A DNA stretch of 64,000 bases, from the NCBI GenBank assembly GCA_036927565.1, contig JAYESD010000007.1, positions 127,322,230 through 127,386,229 on the forward strand, written 5' to 3'. Positions 21,058-31,034 of the stretch are shown here, piece by piece. Each line of letters starts with the position of its first letter. Position 1 is the stretch's first letter. This DNA is from Tuctoria greenei (taxonomy: Eukaryota > Streptophyta > Magnoliopsida > Poales > Poaceae). The notes under the pieces were generated by a model. It made no database searches. It worked only from the letters and a program-made list of their open reading frames with translations, and had not been told where the DNA came from. A program made the translations under genes and the position numbers.

Positions 21058-23325
21058 ATGGCGGAAGAAAGGAACAAGGATGATACCTCATATGTCGAGG
21101 GTGAAGGCTCAAATGACAAGAACTATGACGTTCTTCTTGATGATCCGAAGGACGATGTAGAGACTCGCCAACTCAAGGCGAAGCTTCGGGAGAAGCTAGG
21201 GAAACAAGACAAGATCAACGAAGAGAAGGAGAAGAGTAACGATGACTATACTCAAACTCACTTTGATTATGATCGTCTTCATGCTAACAATCACTATTTG
21301 TCTATTCCACTTGGCAAACCTCCTCAATTCGACGGAAATGACTATTCAATGTGGAAACACAATATGAAGATGCATTTAATCTCTTTGAATCCTAGTTTGT
21401 GGCAGATTGTGCAAACCGGAGTTCATATGCCAAGGAATGAGGAACACGTCACTCCACAACAAGCTATCCTACTTCATCGCAATGCTCAAGCCGTGGGAGT
21501 CATAACCTCATCTTTGACTCGGGATGAATTCAACCGAGTCGAAGGTTTGGAAGTGGCCAAAGATATTTGGGATACACTCAAGACGGCGCACGAGGGCAAC
21601 CGAGTCATCCGGGAGGCGAAGATTGAGATGATCGAAGGAGAGCTTGGGAGATTTACCATCATGGATGGTGAGTCGCCCCAAGACATGTACAACCACCTCA
21701 AGGTGCTCGTGATCAAGATTCGTGCCTATGGAAGCACTCGATGGACGGACCATGAAGTGGTGAAGAGGATGCTTCGGGCATTCATGCCTCGAAACATCGC
21801 TCTTTGCTCCTTGATCCGTGAAAGCCCCGACTACACCAAGATGACTCCAGAAGAAGTGCTTGGGAGGATAATCAACAATGAGATGATGGAGAAGGAAGCT
21901 ATGTTCTACAACGATCTCCAAAAGCTTGCCTCATCAAAGAAGAAAGACATAGCCCTCAAAGCAACTTCCACATCCTACAATGAAGATGCAAGTGATGATG
22001 AGAGCATGGACTCCGATGAGGAAGAAGCTTTCTTCATCAACAAGTTTAGAAGGATGATGAGAAGGAAGAAGGGAGGCTATCACCAAGAAGGCAAGAGCAA
22101 GGAGAAGCTAAAGAAGAAGACTTGCTACAAGTGTGGTGAACATGGGCACTTCATTGCAGATTGCCCATACAATGAAAGCAAGAAGAAGGAGGGCAAGACC
22201 CAAGATAAGAAGCTCTTCAAGAAGAAGAAGCCATCGGGACATGCCCACCTTGGAAGAGAATGGGACTCAAATGAAGACTCATCTTCCGACGATGAAGAGA
22301 AGGTGGCAACCATTGCCATCGGAAAGAGCTCAAGTGCAAGCAAGCTCTTCCCAAACCTTGATGATTTCAAGTCCACATGCTTCATGGCAAAGGAGGGAAG
22401 GAGAAAGGTCAAATATAAACCCACTCCCTCTATAACTTCTTGTGATGAACTTGATAGTGGTAGTGAACTTGAATCCATGCTTAAAAGCTTAAGTAAGAGT
22501 GCCATGAGAAAGATGAACTTTCTTATGGATGAAATCTCCGAGAAGGAGGATCTCCTTGAGCGTCAAGAGGACATGCTCATCCAAAAATTGGAGAGATGTC
22601 AAGAGCTTGAGGAGCTCCTCGAGCGCGAGAGAGAAAGAAGCAATGCATTGGAGCATGACCTTGCCATGAGCAAGGAAGCATGCTCAAATCTTAAAGACAA
22701 GACCGTTGAGCTCAAAGATGAACTTGTTAACTTGACAAAGGTTAACAAGATTCTAGAGACAAAGGTTGAGTCACTTAAGATCAATGCACCTTCTTCCTCA
22801 AAGAGCTCATCTTCTCAAAAGATTTCATCCGAGGAAGTTCACACTTGCATGTGCTCAAGCTTGATCCTAAAACTTAAGGATGAACTTAACTTGGCACAAA
22901 ACAAACATGCACCGAAAGGTGGCATCTTTGACAAGGAGAAGGTGGCCTATGCACGTAGTGCATACACCAATGTGAGACCTCCCCATGTCAAGGATGGTCT
23001 TGGTTATTCTCGGGAGCGGAGGCAAAATGCCAAAGCCCCCAAGAATAACAAAGACTTGATTGTTTTTGTCAAGGAAGGTTCATCCACCCAAGATAAAGGA
23101 AAGAACATTGTCTCAACATCTTATATGCCTAAAAATGAACCTCATCCTTTCTTCCATGACTTTGATGCTTCTTATGTTTTATTGAGGAACAAACTTGGCA
23201 AGACTTATGCTAGATATGTTGGGCCACTCCGCAAGAGCCCAAAGCCTTGCGTGTGGGTGCCCAAATGTCTTGTGACTAACATCAAAGGACCCAACTCCGC
23301 TTGGGTACCTAAAAGAAAGGCATAA
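21058..23325 (+). CDS. C5 gag polyprotein, 755 aa, intact
   Basis: The ATG at 21058 is about 50 nt after the PBS. Residues about 80-285 form the copia gag domain (IPLGKPPQFDGNDYSMWK, TAHEGNRVIREAK, MLRAFMPRN). An acidic stretch is at about 305-325. A CCHC zinc knuckle C-x2-C-x4-H-x4-C (CYKCGEHGHFIADC) is at about 356. A coiled coil covers about 480-590, followed by a CMCSSLILKLKDEL segment and a conserved C-terminus (WVPKCLVTNIKGPNSAW) that precedes protease in related elements. It should form the virus-like particle and bind RNA. The frame is open throughout, while pol has two stops. It ends with an in-frame TAA followed at once by a splice-acceptor-like CTTTTTTTGCAG. Confidence 0.93.
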   Translation: MAEERNKDDTSYVEGEGSNDKNYDVLLDDPKDDVETRQLKAKLREKLGKQDKINEEKEKSNDDYTQTHFDYDRLHANNHYLSIPLGKPPQFDGNDYSMWKHNMKMHLISLNPSLWQIVQTGVHMPRNEEHVTPQQAILLHRNAQAVGVITSSLTRDEFNRVEGLEVAKDIWDTLKTAHEGNRVIREAKIEMIEGELGRFTIMDGESPQDMYNHLKVLVIKIRAYGSTRWTDHEVVKRMLRAFMPRNIALCSLIRESPDYTKMTPEEVLGRIINNEMMEKEAMFYNDLQKLASSKKKDIALKATSTSYNEDASDDESMDSDEEEAFFINKFRRMMRRKKGGYHQEGKSKEKLKKKTCYKCGEHGHFIADCPYNESKKKEGKTQDKKLFKKKKPSGHAHLGREWDSNEDSSSDDEEKVATIAIGKSSSASKLFPNLDDFKSTCFMAKEGRRKVKYKPTPSITSCDELDSGSELESMLKSLSKSAMRKMNFLMDEISEKEDLLERQEDMLIQKLERCQELEELLERERERSNALEHDLAMSKEACSNLKDKTVELKDELVNLTKVNKILETKVESLKINAPSSSKSSSSQKISSEEVHTCMCSSLILKLKDELNLAQNKHAPKGGIFDKEKVAYARSAYTNVRPPHVKDGLGYSRERRQNAKAPKNNKDLIVFVKEGSSTQDKGKNIVSTSYMPKNEPHPFFHDFDASYVLLRNKLGKTYARYVGPLRKSPKPCVWVPKCLVTNIKGPNSAWVPKRKA

Positions 23326-26300
23326 CTTTTTTTGCAGGCATACTCCTCCGGTGGATCAAAATGGGTGCTTGATAGTGGATGCACTAATGATATGACCGGA
23401 GAGAGGAAGATGTTTGTAGAGTACATGGAGAATGAAGATCCTAGTGAAGGAATCTTCTTTGGGGATAATAGCCAAGGGAAAATCCTTGGCACCGGTAAAA
23501 TTGCTATCTCCTCAAAACACACTCTTTCTAATGTGCTTCATGTTGATTCACTTGATTACAACCTCTAGTCTATTTCTCAATTATGTGATAATGGTTATGA
23601 TTGTCTTTTCACTAACAACGGTGTGACCGTCTCAAGAAGATGCAACAACTCAATTGCCTTTAAGGGCGTACTCAAGGGAAAGCTTTACCTTGTGGATTTC
23701 TCCACGGATAAAGCCCAACTTGATACATGCTTAATGGCGAAAACTAACATGGGATGGATATGGCACCGAAGGCTACCCCATGTTGGGATGAGAAACTTGC
23801 AAAAACTTCTTAAGGGGGATCATATCCGTGGACTAAAAGATGTTGTCTTTGAGAAAGATAGACCATGTAGCGCATGTCAAGCCGGAAAGCAAGTAGGAGC
23901 TCAACATCCGTCCAAGAACATCATGACAACCTCAAGACCATTGGAGCTACTACACATGGACCTATTCGGACCGATCGCCTACATTAGCATTGGCGGTAAT
24001 AAGTATGGTCTAGTTATTGTTGATGATTTTTCTCGCTCCACGTGGGTATTTTTCTTGCATGACAAAGGTGAAACCCAAGGAGTTCTCAAGAAGTTCTTGA
24101 GGAGAGCTCAAAACGAGTTCTCCTTAAGAATCAAGAAGATTAGGAGCGACAATGGGACGGAGTTCAAGAACACTCAAGTTGAAGACTTCTTGGATGAAGA
24201 AGGAATCAAGCATGAGTTCTCCGCTCCCTACTCCCCTCAGCAAAATGGAGTAGCGGAGAGGAAGAATAGGACTCTTATCGAGATGTCAAGGATGATGCTT
24301 GATGAGTACATGACATCCGACTGGTTTTGGGCGGAAGCGGTTAACACCGCTTGCCATGCCATAAACCGGTTGTATCTTCATCGACTCTTGAAGAAGACCT
24401 CGTATGAACTCCTAACCGGTAACAAACCCAACATCTCATACTTTCGTGTTTTTGGGAGCAAGTGCTATATTATCAACAAGAAGCCTAGGAATTTGAAGTT
24501 CGCTTCAAAATCCGATGAAGGTTTCTTGCTTGGCTATGACTCAAACACCTACGCCTATCGTGTCTTCAACAAGTCCTCCGGGATTGTGGAAGTAGCACAT
24601 GACGTAGTGTTTGATGAGACTAATGGCTCTCGAGTGGAGCAAGTTGATAAGTGTGTGCTAGATCAAGAGGAGACTCCACAAGAAGCACTTAGGAGAATGG
24701 CACTTGGAGATGTGCGACCACATGATCCAAATGATCTTCAAGCAAGCGAAGAAGATGCAAATCCCTCACATGAACAAGATCAAGATCCTCAAGATGAATC
24801 TCAACAAGATCAAAATCAAGGAGGAGGCTTGGATCAAGGGGGAGATCAAGAAAATGATCAAGATGAAGACAATGATCGAGAAGCTCAACCAACACACCCA
24901 AGAGTTCATCAAAGCGTTCAACGGGACCATCCCGTTGACAACATACTTGGAGACATCTCCAAAGGGGTAACTACTCGCTCACGTATGGCTAACTTTTGTG
25001 AACATTACTCTTTTGTTTCCTCTTTAGAGCCACGGAAAGTAGAAGAAGCTCTACAAGACCTGGATTGGGTAATGGCGATGCAAGAAGAGCTCAACAACTT
25101 CAAGAGGAACAAGGTGTGGGAACTCGTGAGAAGACCAAATGCAAATGTTGTTGGAACCAAGTGGGTGTTCCGCAACAAACAAGATGAACACGGGGTAGTA
25201 ACAAGAAACAAGGCAAGACTTGTAGCGAAAGGATACGCTCAAGTCGAAGGTTTGGATTTCGATGAAACATTTGCTCCCGTAGCTAGGCTTGAATCTATTC
25301 GCATATTATTGGCCTTTGCTACTCACCATGATTTCAAGTTATATCAAATGGATGTGAAAAGTGCATTCCTCAACGGTCCAATCAAGGAGGAAGTGTATGT
25401 GGAGCAACCGCTCGGATTTGAAGATGAAGAGCATCCCGATCACGTCTACAAGTTGTGTAAGGCTCCCTATGGCCTCAAACAAGCACCTAGAGCTTGGTAT
25501 GAGTGCCTTAGGGATTTTCTCACTCAAAATGGTTTTAAGATTGGGAAAGCTGATTATACTCTCTTCACTAAGCATTTTGATAATGACTTGTTCGTATGCC
25601 AAATTTATGTTGATGATATCTTATTTGGTTCTACTAACAAGACTTTTTGTGATGAGTTTTCCAAAATCATGACGGAGAGATTTGAGATGTCTATGATGGG
25701 GGAGTTGAAGTTTTTTCTAGGTTTCCAAGTAAAGCAACTCAAGGAAGGGACCTTCATATGCCAAACCAAGTACACTCATGACATTCTCAAGAAGTTTGGC
25801 ATGGAGAAGGCGAAGCCCATCAAGACACCTATGGGAACAAACGGGCATCTAGTACTAAACGAAGAAGGAGCGAGCGTGGACCAAAAGGTATACCGTTCTA
25901 TGATTGGCTCTTTGCTTTATCTTTGTGCTTCTAGACCCGACATTATGCTTAGTGTGTGCATGTGTGCTCGATTCCAAGCCACTCCACAAGAGTGTCACTT
26001 GACAGCGGTTAAGAGGATCCTTAGGTATTTAGTTCACACTCCTAATCTAGGTCTTTGGTACCCTAAAGGATCCAAGTTTGATCTCGTCGGTTATTCCGAT
26101 GCGGATTATGCGGGCTGTAGGGTAGATAGGAAGAGCACATCCGGGACATGCCAATTCCTTGGTAGGTCCTTGGTTGCGTGGTCTTCCAAGAAACAAAACT
26201 CCATTGCCCTTTCCACAGCCGAAGTGGAGTACGTTGCAGCCGGAAGTTGCTGTGTGCAGCTTCTTTGGATGCGACAAACTCTTAGGGATTAGGGTTACAA

Positions 26301-26559
26301 TCTGAGCCATATTCCTCTCCTATGTGATAATGAGAGTGCCATCAAGATTGCTCACAACCCCGTCGAGCATTCTAGAACCAAACACATAGATATTCGTCAC
26401 CATTTCCTGCGAGATCACTCTATCAAGGGAGATATCGTTATCTCTCATGTTAGAAGTGAGAAGCAATTGACAGATATCTTCACCAAACCCCTTGATGAGA
26501 TACACTTTTGTGACCTAAGGAGTGAGCTAAATATCTTGGATTCTCGAAACATTGCTTGA
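23326..26559 (+). pseudogene. C5 pol (protease, integrase, RT, RNase H), two nonsense codons
   Basis: Same frame as gag. Protease has WVLDSGCTNDMTG (about 23360). The pre-integrase zinc region is about 23755-23890 (HRRLPHVG...CSACQAGK). Integrase carries LHMDLFGP, RSDNGTEF and QNGVAERKNRT (D, D, E). An acidic Gln-rich linker is at about 24740-24900. RT has MDVKSAFLNG and IYVDDILFGS. RNase H has GYSDADYAGC, STAEVEYVAA and HFLRDHSIKGD. Stops: TAG 23566-23568 (usually Leu or Ser in this place) and TAG 26290-26292 (Tyr expected). The natural end is TGA at 26557-26559. Otherwise nearly intact. Confidence 0.93.
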
Positions 26560-27459
26560 GTCGTGCACATATGATTGCTATTAGTTTTCAACTTCAAAAT
26601 GTTGTGTGTTTTCGAAAATCTCATCTATTTTTCTTGAAAACTATGTTCTAAACTTCTCTTTGGTGAAAATGATCATAGTTTGATTGTTGGTTGCTTACTG
26701 ATCATTTTTGTCAAAGATATTTGCAAAAACTTGTCCAAAATGTCCATATATACCTATATTTAGATCCCCAAGTGTTTGCACATTGCTACACTCAGGGGGA
26801 GTCGGACAAGTCTGACAAAAGTCAGACATGTCCGAAGTGGGTTTTAAGTCTGCAGAGAGAACTCGGACTTGTCCGAAGTAAAATTCGGACATGTCCGACG
26901 TGGGAAATCCGAACCCCTTCAAAGAGGCCGACGGTTTCCTTTCCTTCTCTCTCTCCTCACTTCAAACCCTAACCTCTCTCTCTCTCAAACCTCCCAAGGC
27001 GATCCACGTTGCTTTTGAGGCTTTTGTGAGGTGTTATTGAGGGCATATCTCCCTCAAGGGTGGAGGATTCGCATCCCCTTCGGATTCTCTCAACTTTTCT
27101 TCCTCCGAAGGTATTTTCCGCATCTTTCCTCTCAATTCTAAATCTAGCTGCAAGTTTGCAAATTTATGCCCTTGGAACTGTTCCTAGGAATGTTTGCAAC
27201 CTTGGTGCAAAATTTGGTCAGTAGAAAAATTGATTTGCTTAGTTTCCTTAGCAATTAGGGTCAGTTCTGTACAGGTCGGACAAGTCTGACTCTGAAATTC
27301 GGACATGTCCGAAATTCCTGAGTCAGACAAGTCTGACTTTCCAGTCAGACATGTCCGATCCTGTGTAACTCTGAGACCTAATTTCTATCGAAACTATCAA
27401 GTTAATTGCTCTATCTCTCGTGCTTTGACTCTTACCTATCCTTGTATCTTTTTCTAGCT
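26560..27459 (+). promoter_or_regulatory. C5 spacer between pol and the third ORF, with LTR-like palindrome sites
   Basis: Non-coding, 0.9 kb. Eight sites of the LTR type (such as CGGACATGTCCGA and CAGACAAGTCTGAC) lie at 26800-26905 and 27275-27360. Between them is a CT-rich stretch with a telo-box-like AAACCCTAA (about 26963-26971). A splice-donor-like AAG|GTATTT (about 27110) and an acceptor-like TTTTTCTAG directly before the next ATG are visible. This suggests a leader or internal promoter for the third ORF, but no transcript evidence is available. Confidence 0.45.
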
Positions 27460-28935
27460 ATGGGTCATGACAAGAGAGGCAAGGAGCCCGCAGATCCCGA
27501 CACTTCGGCTCAACCGTCGAAGCGACCAAAGAAAGTGATTGTCAAGCGACCTGCTAGTGGTCAGCTTGCAAATGTCAGTGGTCAGGGGGGCAGCTCGAGC
27601 TCCCAAGGGCAGCAGGAGATGGACCGTTGGTCGTGCACTCTCCAGTTGGTGACACTCGACGCACGGTCGACAGGGTAAACTACCAGAGGAACATCCACGA
27701 CACCATGCACATGAGAGATGTGCGGTGTTATGACAAGCCAAGGGAGAGCAAGGATCCCCGTTTCTGGTGCTTCTTCCACATGGATTACTACCGGTCAGTC
27801 CTCACGACCAAGAAGAACCCAGTCACGGAGATGCAATGGGTTGATTGGAAGGTTGCATTGAAGAAGAAGGACTGCTACCTTCTCTTCAAGGGGGTGCTCG
27901 AAGCTAGCAAGCACCACAGAGTCAGCGAGATCATGGGTCTCCAATACCCATGGAACAAGGTAGTCATCCTCCAATTTTATGCAACTGTGTTCTATTGGGT
28001 TGACAAGCTCGGCTTCACCTGGATGACCAATGGGGTGAAGTACGAAGTCAGCTATGAGGAGTTTGCCCGCATTCTCGGGATGGAGGACAGCCTGCAACAC
28101 TCTCTAAAGATCCATGAGATGGATCTAGTGAACCTCCTGGAGATGGAGAGTTTCTATGAGGATGGGTATCCAGCCAACCCTCCTCATATCCATGGCCTCA
28201 AGCCATTCCATGCCGTGGTGAACCGTCTGATAAGGAAGACCCTCTCGCCCAAGGATGGGGATGCCAACAGGATCAATCACAACAGCAGAAATCTGATCCA
28301 GCTCTTGGCAGGGGAGTAGCAATTCAACACTTTTGACTATATCTACGAGGAGATTTGCATCGCCTCGGAGACACCGGCTAGGTCTTGCTGCTACGCCCCG
28401 TACCTGATGAAGCTAATTGAGATGGTGTCCGGGCAGAAGTTTGTGAAGGATGTGCCTCATAGGCGCCTTGTGCCTCAGAAGCCTTCCAAACTTCACCGCC
28501 CGATTCGAGCAGCTGCACCGGCACCGGCACCAGCAGAGGGAGGACCCAGTTCCTCAAGGAGGAAGTCAACTCAGCCTCCCAGTTCAGCCTCCGTGCCCCA
28601 GCAGCAGCCGTCTTGCTCCTCAGGACTGCTCAAGATCTTGAAGTCGATCTTCACCGTCTGCCGGTCGACTCAGCACTTGGCAAAGAGGAACCAGAGGAAC
28701 CTTGCAGCCATCAGGGAGCACCTCTAGCTTCCTTCAGTCGACAACGTCAGCTTGGACGAGGAGCCACCGGAGTTTCCGGAGCTCACCGAGGCGGAGATGG
28801 CGTTCTTCACCGGCACCAGCGCCTTTTCCTCAGCACCTCCTGCAGCTCACGGCGACTCCAGCGAGGAGAGCGACTATGAGTAGGAGAGCAACGACGACGA
28901 TGACGGCGACGACGACGAGGACGACAACGAGTAGA
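27460..28935 (+). pseudogene. C5 third ORF (env-like or plant-transposon-like protein), decayed
   Basis: The ATG at 27460 gives MGHDKRGKEPADPDTSAQ, a basic low-complexity start with KRPKKVIVKRP. A frame change near 27630 leads into a globular region (27627-28319) with CYDKPRESKDPRFWCFF, GLQYPWNKVVILQFYATV and YEEFARILGM, which recalls the 'putative plant transposon protein' domain found in Athila-like and SIRE-like extra ORFs. A Pro/Ser-rich linker and a very acidic tail (SEESDYE, DDDDGDDDED) follow. Stops at 28317-28319, about 28725 and about 28880. I see no convincing signal peptide or membrane segment, so calling it an envelope is not supported by the sequence. It sits where SIRE-lineage elements carry an env-like gene. 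Confidence 0.65.
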
Positions 28936-29347
28936 CTAGGTCTTAGTGTCCACTTTTCTCCTTTTTGGTGCCTGATGCCAAAGGGGGAGAAGTATTAGCC
29001 TCTAGTGCTTATTCTTGGACATGGACATGTATCTAGTCATATTTTCTATCGTGGTGTGTCTTGTACTTATTTGTTACTCGTTTATGATTGTTAATGCTTA
29101 ATGATGTTTATTGATGCCTTATGATGATCATTATGATGCTTCATTGATCTCGTGTGCATTTCTTCATTTGTATCACGTTATTGCACACACACGAGCATAT
29201 AGGCACCCCACGACGATTGAGTGTATATGAGTTGTTTTTATTGTTATTCCAAAAGCTCATATACACTTGAGACTCAAAACTTCTATCAAATCTTATTTTT
29301 GTCGAAGACTTTAGTTGGTTGTCATCAATCACCAAAAAGGGGGAGAT
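28936..29347 (+). other. C5 3' untranslated region with two purine tracts
   Basis: AT-rich non-coding DNA with AAAGGGGGAGA at 28980-28990 and the main PPT AAAAAGGGGGAGAT at 29334-29347 directly before the 3' LTR. No gene seen. Confidence 0.7.
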
Positions 29348-30821
29348 TGTAAGTGCATCTAGGTCCCTTGTGGGTTTTGGTGGATTGATGATGAACCATT
29401 AAAGCGCTGATGAACTTGGTTGAGCATGAGCGCAGATCTGAAGTACGGAATGGAGCTTTGAAGAAAGACGGCAAAAGGATAAAAGTTGTGGCGAAGAAGA
29501 ATAGAAATAGGGTTTTCTATTTTCTCCTTGAGTCGTAGGAAAAACCGTACTATTAAGAGGGACACGACGCGTAGACACTTAGTGAGTCATTCGGGTGCTC
29601 AACCCCTTAGTAGAAGATTTTAGTAGGGCCTTTGTGGCTTGGGCGGACTTGTCTGACTCGTGGTGTCAGACATGTCCGAATTCCCCCTGTTGGAAGTCGG
29701 ACATGTCCGAGATTGTGTGTCAGACTTATCCGAATTGGTACTGGAAGGGTTCCAGTGAGAGTACCAGTGAAGTTTCGGACTTGTCCAAACCTGGGGGTCG
29801 GACATGTCCGAGATGGATCTGTTCCCAGGGACTAAGAAAAATTTTCTAAGTCCCAGAGAGTCAGACTTGTCCGAGTTCTCTCTGCAGGACTTCAGACATG
29901 TCCGAGATTGTGTGTCAGACATGTCTGAAGTGGCTTTGGTCAGACAAGTCTGAAGTGAAAGGCCTGACCTTTGAGGTCAGACATGTCCGACTTTGTGTCA
30001 GACATGTCCGACGTGGGCTGTGTCAAACGACTCTAATGACCTTTTGGATTATAAATAGTGGGTGGTTTCGACCCACCAACTATGCCTAACACCCCTGAAC
30101 AGTTCTGAATGCCCATTTGAACTCAAGAACCTCTCTCCACTTGTTCTTCACCTCTAGAGCCCAAATTCGAGTTTTTTTGGGAGAGTGAAGAGTGCTTTGT
30201 GAGAATCGGGAGAAACGGTTTGTTGAGGGGTTGAGCAACGTGTGATTCACTAAGTTTCTTCGTGATTGCGTGTTTGTTGCTCTTGGGGTTCTCCCCTAGA
30301 CGGTTAGTCGTCGCCTCGCGATTTCTTTGTGATCTCTTATAATCGGGGAGTTTGTAACAATCTTTGTGATAGTGGAAGATTTGGGAGTTGGCCCTTGTGG
30401 CAACTCGTGAGGGAAAGGCTAGAGAAGGCCTGGTCCCTTGTGGACTCCTCAACGCGGACGTAGGATCCTTTGTGGTTCCGAACCTCGGGATAAAATCGTT
30501 TGTCTCTTGTTGTTCTTCAGTTCTTGCAAGTTTTGATTCTAGTGTTTTTCCGCGTGCTATCTCTCCCTCAGCTTTCTTTCTACTCCATACTTCGTGTAGA
30601 ACTGCTAGGGATCGATATCTCTCACTAGATCGCTTAAAAATTGGATTTTAGGTCTAATCATGCAGGTAATCTCGGACTTATCCGACCCAGGTCAGACTTG
30701 TCCGACTTAGGTCAGACAAGTCCGACTAGAAGTCAGACAAGTCCGACTTCTCTGTTTTCATAACTCTGAATTAAGTTTAAATTATCAATTATCGCCTATT
30801 CACCCCCCTAGGCCGCTTTCA
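29348..30821 (+). repeat. 3' LTR of C5
   Basis: 1474 bp, colinear with 19529-21006, ending GGCCGCTTTCA. TATA box at 30050-30057 and the same palindrome array. Confidence 0.95.
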
Positions 30822-31034
30822 CTTCCGGCAAGTGGGATGACTGGAAGAAGGATTGGGTTATCGTCACGGCAGAGGAGCACGAGAAGCTGGAGCTGCCTGA
30901 AGGTCTTCCCAATGTTGACACTGACACATGGAGTGTGGTTCCGGTGCTATCAAAGGCCTTCAACCCTGCCTTGACCAGGATCCAGAATGTGTGGAAGGAG
31001 GGGTGAGCACCGACGAATCATGATGGACAGCGAG

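Larger units (their letters stand above)
19529..30821 (+). mobile_element. C5: complete SIRE/Maximus-type Ty1/copia retrotransposon with a third ORF
   Basis: 11.3 kb with two LTRs (1478 and 1474 bp), a tRNA-Met PBS, gag, pol in copia order (PR-INT-RT-RNH), an extra ORF after pol, and a PPT. Perfect 5-bp target duplication cttcc at 19524-19528 and 30822-30826. Inserted in the aORF of G4. By eye the LTRs differ by roughly a dozen positions in the first 450 bases. SIRE/Maximus assignment rests on long LTRs, a large gag, and the extra ORF between pol and the 3' LTR. Confidence 0.95.
19088..31003 (+). pseudogene. G4 aORF (copy e), N-terminal part split by C5
   Basis: The ATG at 19088 begins MELGLRQSRL, as in copy a. 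The hydrophobic block includes MVYFSAYAMVGLIPP and YGLQLYHLGPHSI. A TAG at 19484-19486 replaces a Lys codon. C5 sits exactly between two codons (19528 and 30827); with C5 and one copy of cttcc removed, the frame continues as GKWDDWKKDW up to about 31003, where homology to aORF ends and G6 begins. The rest of exon 1 and the intron are missing; exon 2 resumes at 41993 (copy d). Confidence 0.82.

Noticed and set aside
28317..28325. TAG CAA TTC in the C5 third ORF, like a UAG-CAR-YYA readthrough context
   Set aside because: The last base does not fit, the stop is in mid-ORF, and the gene has other stops and a frame change; an ordinary nonsense mutation is simpler.
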